A DNA stretch of 64,000 nucleotides, from contig CAIVEI010000060.1 of the NCBI GenBank assembly GCA_903904835.1, forward strand, positions 1 through 64,000, written 5' to 3'. The notes under the pieces are model-generated. The model worked only from the letters and a program-made list of their open reading frames with translations. It did not search any database and was not told the DNA's origin. Within the stretch, counting starts at the first letter, position 1. Every line of letters begins with the position of its first letter. The translations under genes and the position numbers were made by a program. Shown in pieces: positions 61,054 to 64,000 of this stretch. Origin of the DNA: an uncultured Schlesneria sp. (GTDB lineage Bacteria; Planctomycetota; Planctomycetia; Planctomycetales; Planctomycetaceae).

Positions 61054-61301
61054 GCTCAACCTGGTACTCGCACCGGGCCCCAATGAACGCGACGATTCTT
61101 CACGACAGAGTCGATGGTTCACCGTTTACATCACGGATACAAGGAAATTCGTTTTACTGAGCAGGTTCGCGATTGGATAAATAGTCGGATACAACGATCA
61201 TTCGCTCGTCGCCATGCGCGGGTCAGACCTTAGAATCGATTCATGATCGCAAATCTCGGTTAATGCGTCTGCACCTTCCTGCTCGTCTTGGCATTTCTCG
61301 A

Positions 61302-62018
61302 TCAGGTGGCAGTACGTCGTCTTGAATATCGGCAAACGGCCAAACCGATTCCACCGAGACCAAAAAGGGCAAACGAAGTTGGTTCGGGGACGACGGCACT
61401 ATTCAACTGGAACGCAGTGATGAGACCTGTCGTCGCAGGCGTGCCACTACCTGTTGATGTTGGTGGGTTGCCATCACCGACGCTACGTAATTGCCCGATG
61501 TTAGTCGCACCAGCACCTGTGGGATTAACATAATTAAAGCCTGAGTCAATTACGCCATCCCATTGGATATTTGATCCGGTGCCGCTGGATGGATTTGTCG
61601 CGTAAAGATTGAGCCAGTAGGTCGTGCCAGCGGTAAGGGTGAATGCGCCGGTCCCTGTGTACGTGACGAGGGTTGGGGTCCCGCTTAACGAAGGAAGTGT
61701 CACATTCGTTGAAAGATCGTAAAGGTCAGTACCGGGATAGCCCCCAGAATTGCTATAGATCGACAGCGCAATATTTGATCCCGAAGCACTATTGAATTGA
61801 GAAAGGTAAATCTCCACGCTCGCCAGCGTCGTCGTCTGAGTCACTGTGAAACCCTCTGCGATGGAGTTGTTCGCACTTCCACCAGGTCCGACTCCATAGC
61901 CGGAATAAGTTTGGTTTCCAGCGATATCTCCGAAGATTACACCGGCTTGACAGATGCTCGTAAACAGGAGTGATACAACCATCGGACAGACAAATCGGCA
62001 AACCTTGCAATTTCCCAT
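61302..62018 (-). CDS. PEP-CTERM surface protein (choice-of-anchor type)
   Basis: A 238-residue exported protein. The signal peptide is VCRFVCPMVVSLLFTSICQAG. The mature part has a jelly-roll pattern often seen in choice-of-anchor proteins (TTTLASVEIYLSQFNSASGS, TLTAGTTYWLNLYATNPSSG). The sorting signal is VPEPTSFALFGLGGIGLAVC then RYSRRRTAT. ATG 62018 (MGNCKVC) is preferred; the track start at 62285 adds 89 residues of unlike composition. Confidence 0.88.
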   Translation of the reverse strand: MGNCKVCRFVCPMVVSLLFTSICQAGVIFGDIAGNQTYSGYGVGPGGSANNSIAEGFTVTQTTTLASVEIYLSQFNSASGSNIALSIYSNSGGYPGTDLYDLSTNVTLPSLSGTPTLVTYTGTGAFTLTAGTTYWLNLYATNPSSGTGSNIQWDGVIDSGFNYVNPTGAGATNIGQLRSVGDGNPPTSTGSGTPATTGLITAFQLNSAVVPEPTSFALFGLGGIGLAVCRYSRRRTAT

Positions 62019-62409
62019 GGCAGAGTCCTCGTTGTTTTTTGACGTGTTTTTAAAAGCGGAAGCGTAATTCTCGTGGCGATAAGCGCACTCCAATGCACGA
62101 AGATACGTTCGCGAATTCAGAATACAATCTGTAAATTCGAATTCAAGAAAATTTCGCTCTCTTGAACGATTATTCGGATTATTTCGATTCGATCGCGAGT
62201 TACGTCGGCGTGAAATCGCATGCCAGAAGAGACAACAAAAAAAGACCCCCGTCAGAGATTTTGGCGGGGGCTTGTTCGCTTTCAACTTGGGATCACAAAC
62301 ACAGAACCGGCTTTATGAAAGAAGCACCGAAGTAGCATCGACGCCAAAACCGGCATTCGGTGAGATCCGAGAAGACCAGTAAGTCATTTAACTTTTAAGA
62401 CTTAAGAAA
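62019..62409. other. Intergenic region with the tRNA terminator
   Basis: About 390 bases. Apart from the hairpin at 62244-62272 nothing was recognised. Confidence 0.5.
62238..62272 (-). terminator. Intrinsic terminator on the minus strand
   Basis: Read on the minus strand, AAGCCCCCG and CGGGGGTCTT enclose about 14 bases, followed by a T-run (TCTTTTTTTG). It probably ends the tRNA-Gln transcript, about 140 bases downstream of it. Confidence 0.7.
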
Positions 62410-62480
62410 TTACCCGACCAGGATTCGAACCTGGACAAACAGAACCAAAATCTGTTGTGCTACCGTTACACTATCGGGTA
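62410..62480 (-). tRNA. tRNA-Gln (anticodon UUG)
   Basis: The minus-strand sequence folds as a cloverleaf. Acceptor TACCCGA/TCGGGTA with discriminator A; anticodon stem ACAGA/TCTGT with loop TTTTGGT (anticodon TTG at 34-36); T arm CCAGG-TTCGAAT-CCTGG. CCA is not encoded. Length 71 bases. Confidence 0.95.
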
Positions 62481-62745
62481 AGCCGGGGGGTAATCTATCG
62501 AATGTGTGCGGGTAGTGGCAAGGGGAGGTCTGACGGCAAGAAGTCTGATTCTTGGATTTGAACGCATCAAAGGTCCCCATTTCGTCAGATTGGACTAATC
62601 CCGGCTTGAATCTCGACTGCTATCCCACTACGATGTGTCCCCCCGTGAGCCGGCTCCCTGTTTGGGTTGAGCCGTCCGTTGGGGCATCCCAGTATTGTAG
62701 GCTCATGCTCAATTTAGATCGCCAGACCGGCGGGAGTGATTTGTT

Positions 62746-62982
62746 GTGACCATCGACAAGAGTTTGAAGCGGAAGGGGCGTCTGGCTCGCCTTCGCAGCG
62801 TTATGACACGTGACGAACGTATTACTCAAATGCAAACCGACGAGCGTTGGGCCGACGGGACCAGCCCGTTTGGTCTCCCAAAGCTGCGAGTCGTTCGTCT
62901 AGTCGTCGGTAAGAAGAAGAAAAAGAAAGCCGCCGGAGAGGACAAGAAAGACGACAAGAAGAAGGCCGCCAAGAAGAAGTAA
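62746..62982 (+). CDS. Small basic protein of PVC bacteria (TIGR04137-like)
   Basis: A 78-residue, strongly basic protein. The conserved core KSLKRKGRLARLRSVMTRDE, ERW-DGTSPFGLPKLRV and then KKKKKKA matches a small family I know from Chlamydiae, Verrucomicrobia and Planctomycetes and thought to associate with RNA or ribosomes. The C-terminus is a Lys/Asp/Ala tail. Start GTG 62746 has GGGAG about 8 bases upstream. The presence of this gene is good support for a PVC host. Confidence 0.88.
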   Translation: MTIDKSLKRKGRLARLRSVMTRDERITQMQTDERWADGTSPFGLPKLRVVRLVVGKKKKKKAAGEDKKDDKKKAAKKK

Positions 62983-63061
62983 GCCACTGGCTTGCTTCGA
63001 ATTGGGTTGGTCTAGACCGGCGTATTGCGAGTTTTTTCGCAATTGCTTTCTGATCAGTCAA

Positions 63062-63110
63062 AAGGCAGACGGACGACTTAAAACAGGTCGATCCGTCTGT
63101 CTTCGTTTTT
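63062..63110 (+). terminator. Intrinsic terminator after the small basic protein gene
   Basis: AAGGCAGACGGA and TCCGTCTGTCTT pair at 11 of 12 positions, followed by CGTTTTT. It separates the small basic protein gene from the DUF167 gene. Confidence 0.75.
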
Positions 63111-63128
63111 AGTCAGCGAGGAATTGCG

Positions 63129-63440
63129 GTGGTTTCCGTGGAACAAACCGTGAACGGCCTTGTCCTGCCTGTTAAGGCTCAGCCGGGCGCCCGACGAAAC
63201 TGTGTGACGGGAGTTCATGACGGTGCACTCAAAGTTGCTGTCAGTCAGGCTCCCGAAAAAGGAAAAGCGACTGCCGCGATCATCAATATCCTGGCGGAAT
63301 CTCTGGGGATCAAGAAAAACCAGATCGAACTGCTGAGCGGCCAGTCGTCAACGCACAAAAGATTTCTGATTCGAGACATCGATTTGAATGAAATCATGAA
63401 ACGAATCTCGGACCTTCTCACCGAAGCGGACTCGGCTTAA
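63129..63440 (+). CDS. DUF167/YggU family protein
   Basis: A 103-residue protein of the widespread DUF167 fold. GLVLPVKAQPGARRNCVTGV and DGALKVAVSQAPEKGKATAAIINIL are the diagnostic segments, followed by LLSGQSSTHKRFLI. The molecular function of the family is unknown. It starts at GTG 63129 with GAGGAA upstream. The terminator just before it suggests its own promoter. Confidence 0.9.
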   Translation: MVSVEQTVNGLVLPVKAQPGARRNCVTGVHDGALKVAVSQAPEKGKATAAIINILAESLGIKKNQIELLSGQSSTHKRFLIRDIDLNEIMKRISDLLTEADSA

Positions 63441-63580
63441 TCGTGAACCTGGAATACCGTTTAACGGCAGCCCGACGCGCAAGTGAGGAACGAACTACCA
63501 CCGGCCTGGAATACAAATTCAACCACAAAAACACAGCCCGGCGCAGTCGCCGAATCGGCAACCGAATTATTCTCGGGCAA

Positions 63581-63607
63581 AGATCCCTCGCTTGCGCGCG
63601 AGCTAAC
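63581..63607. repeat. Half copy of the GATCCCTCGCTTGCGCG palindrome
   Basis: Matches the right arm of the element at 57184-57256 nearly exactly. The complementary left arm is missing here. Confidence 0.75.
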
Positions 63608-63625
63608 GAATCATCTCAGTTAATC

Positions 63626-64000
63626 TCACGGGACGAGAACTGCCGCACCTTCAAATCGGCCCGCTCTTAGATCGGCCAGTGCTTGATTGGCCTGTCCAAG
63701 AGGATAACTGGCCGTTTTAGTGACGATGCCCATCTGTGGTGCCAGACGCAGGAATTCGATTCCGTCCTGGCGAGTCAGATTTGCAACGGAGACGAGTTGA
63801 CGCTCATCCCACAGGATCTGATACGGGAATTGCGGGATGTCACTCATATGGATTCCCGCACAAACGACTCGCCCCCCCTTACGAACAGCCTTCAAAGCTA
63901 ACGGCACGAGATCGCCGACCGGTGCGAAAATAATCGCCGCATCCAGCAGTTCCGGAGGCCTTTCATCCGATGCACCCGCCCACTTTGCGCCAAGCTGACG
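63626..64000 (-). CDS. Zinc-dependent alcohol dehydrogenase, C-terminal part (partial)
   Basis: The frame continues past the window end, so only about 124 C-terminal residues are visible. They cover the distal part of the nucleotide-binding and substrate domain of medium-chain dehydrogenases: AAIIFAPVGDLVPLALKAVR, KGGRVVCAGIHMSDIPQFPY, then KTASYPLGQANQALADLRAG. The track start at 63907 is an internal GTG. The catalytic zinc ligands and GxGxxG motif must lie outside the window. Confidence 0.88.
   Translation of the reverse strand, partial: RQLGAKWAGASDERPPELLDAAIIFAPVGDLVPLALKAVRKGGRVVCAGIHMSDIPQFPYQILWDERQLVSVANLTRQDGIEFLRLAPQMGIVTKTASYPLGQANQALADLRAGRFEGAAVLVP

Overview
The window looks like chromosomal DNA from a planctomycete. 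Supporting signs are three DUF1501 proteins, one of them beside a large cytochrome-type/DUF1549/DUF1553 protein, several PEP-CTERM surface proteins, a small Lys-rich basic protein of the Planctomycetes-Verrucomicrobia-Chlamydiae type, PilM/N/O-like genes with unusual fusions, Gram-negative lipid A genes (lpxI, lpxD), and a dihydropteroate-synthase-like protein of the kind linked to methanopterin cofactors. Apart from one tRNA-Gln there are no rRNA or tRNA genes, and I see no CRISPR array and no intact transposase.

Layout. 0-5.3 kb: an RRM RNA-binding protein, a hybrid multi-PAS histidine kinase with its response regulator, and a divergent PAS protein. 5.3-9.5 kb: a hairpin-rich leader, PPi-phosphofructokinase, a SIS-domain sugar isomerase, and a DUF1501 protein. 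9.5-15.8 kb: lpxI, lpxD, aroH, then a tight four-gene minus-strand run (HEPN protein, unknown protein, TatD-like hydrolase, DHPS-like protein). 15.9-22 kb: aldose epimerase, DUF1501, PilO-like and PilM/PilN-like genes. 22-27.2 kb: an accessory zone of dispersed palindromes and repeats around one AAA ATPase gene and one PEP-CTERM gene. 27.3-31 kb: an NTF2-like secreted protein followed by a Gly/Asn-rich TPR protein. This two-gene module is duplicated in the same order at 51.6-54.6 kb. 31-41 kb: PTS EIIA-like regulator, sugar isomerase/epimerase, NuoN-like protein, TAXI-like protein, 2-hydroxyacid dehydrogenase, rsfS, a stand-alone copy of the ATPase C-terminal domain, and a GlmU-like uridyltransferase lacking the acetyltransferase half. 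41-51.4 kb: the PSCyt1/DUF1501 pair, two tandem paralogous secreted CPFC proteins, an M24 peptidase, and an unknown secreted protein. 54.9-62 kb: sterol-desaturase-like protein and four PEP-CTERM genes, one with a broken sorting signal, plus a pseudogene fragment. 62.4-64 kb: tRNA-Gln, small basic protein, DUF167 protein, and a partial zinc alcohol dehydrogenase.

The most interesting material is the duplicated NTF2-like/Gly-rich-TPR module, the HEPN-containing operon, the shared C-terminal domain between the AAA ATPase and a small orphan protein (both with near-consensus sigma-70 promoters), and a dense population of intergenic palindromes, including an element of about 300 bp with near-identical terminal inverted repeats. 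All calls come from reading the sequence by eye. No database search was run, so family names rest on recognised motifs.
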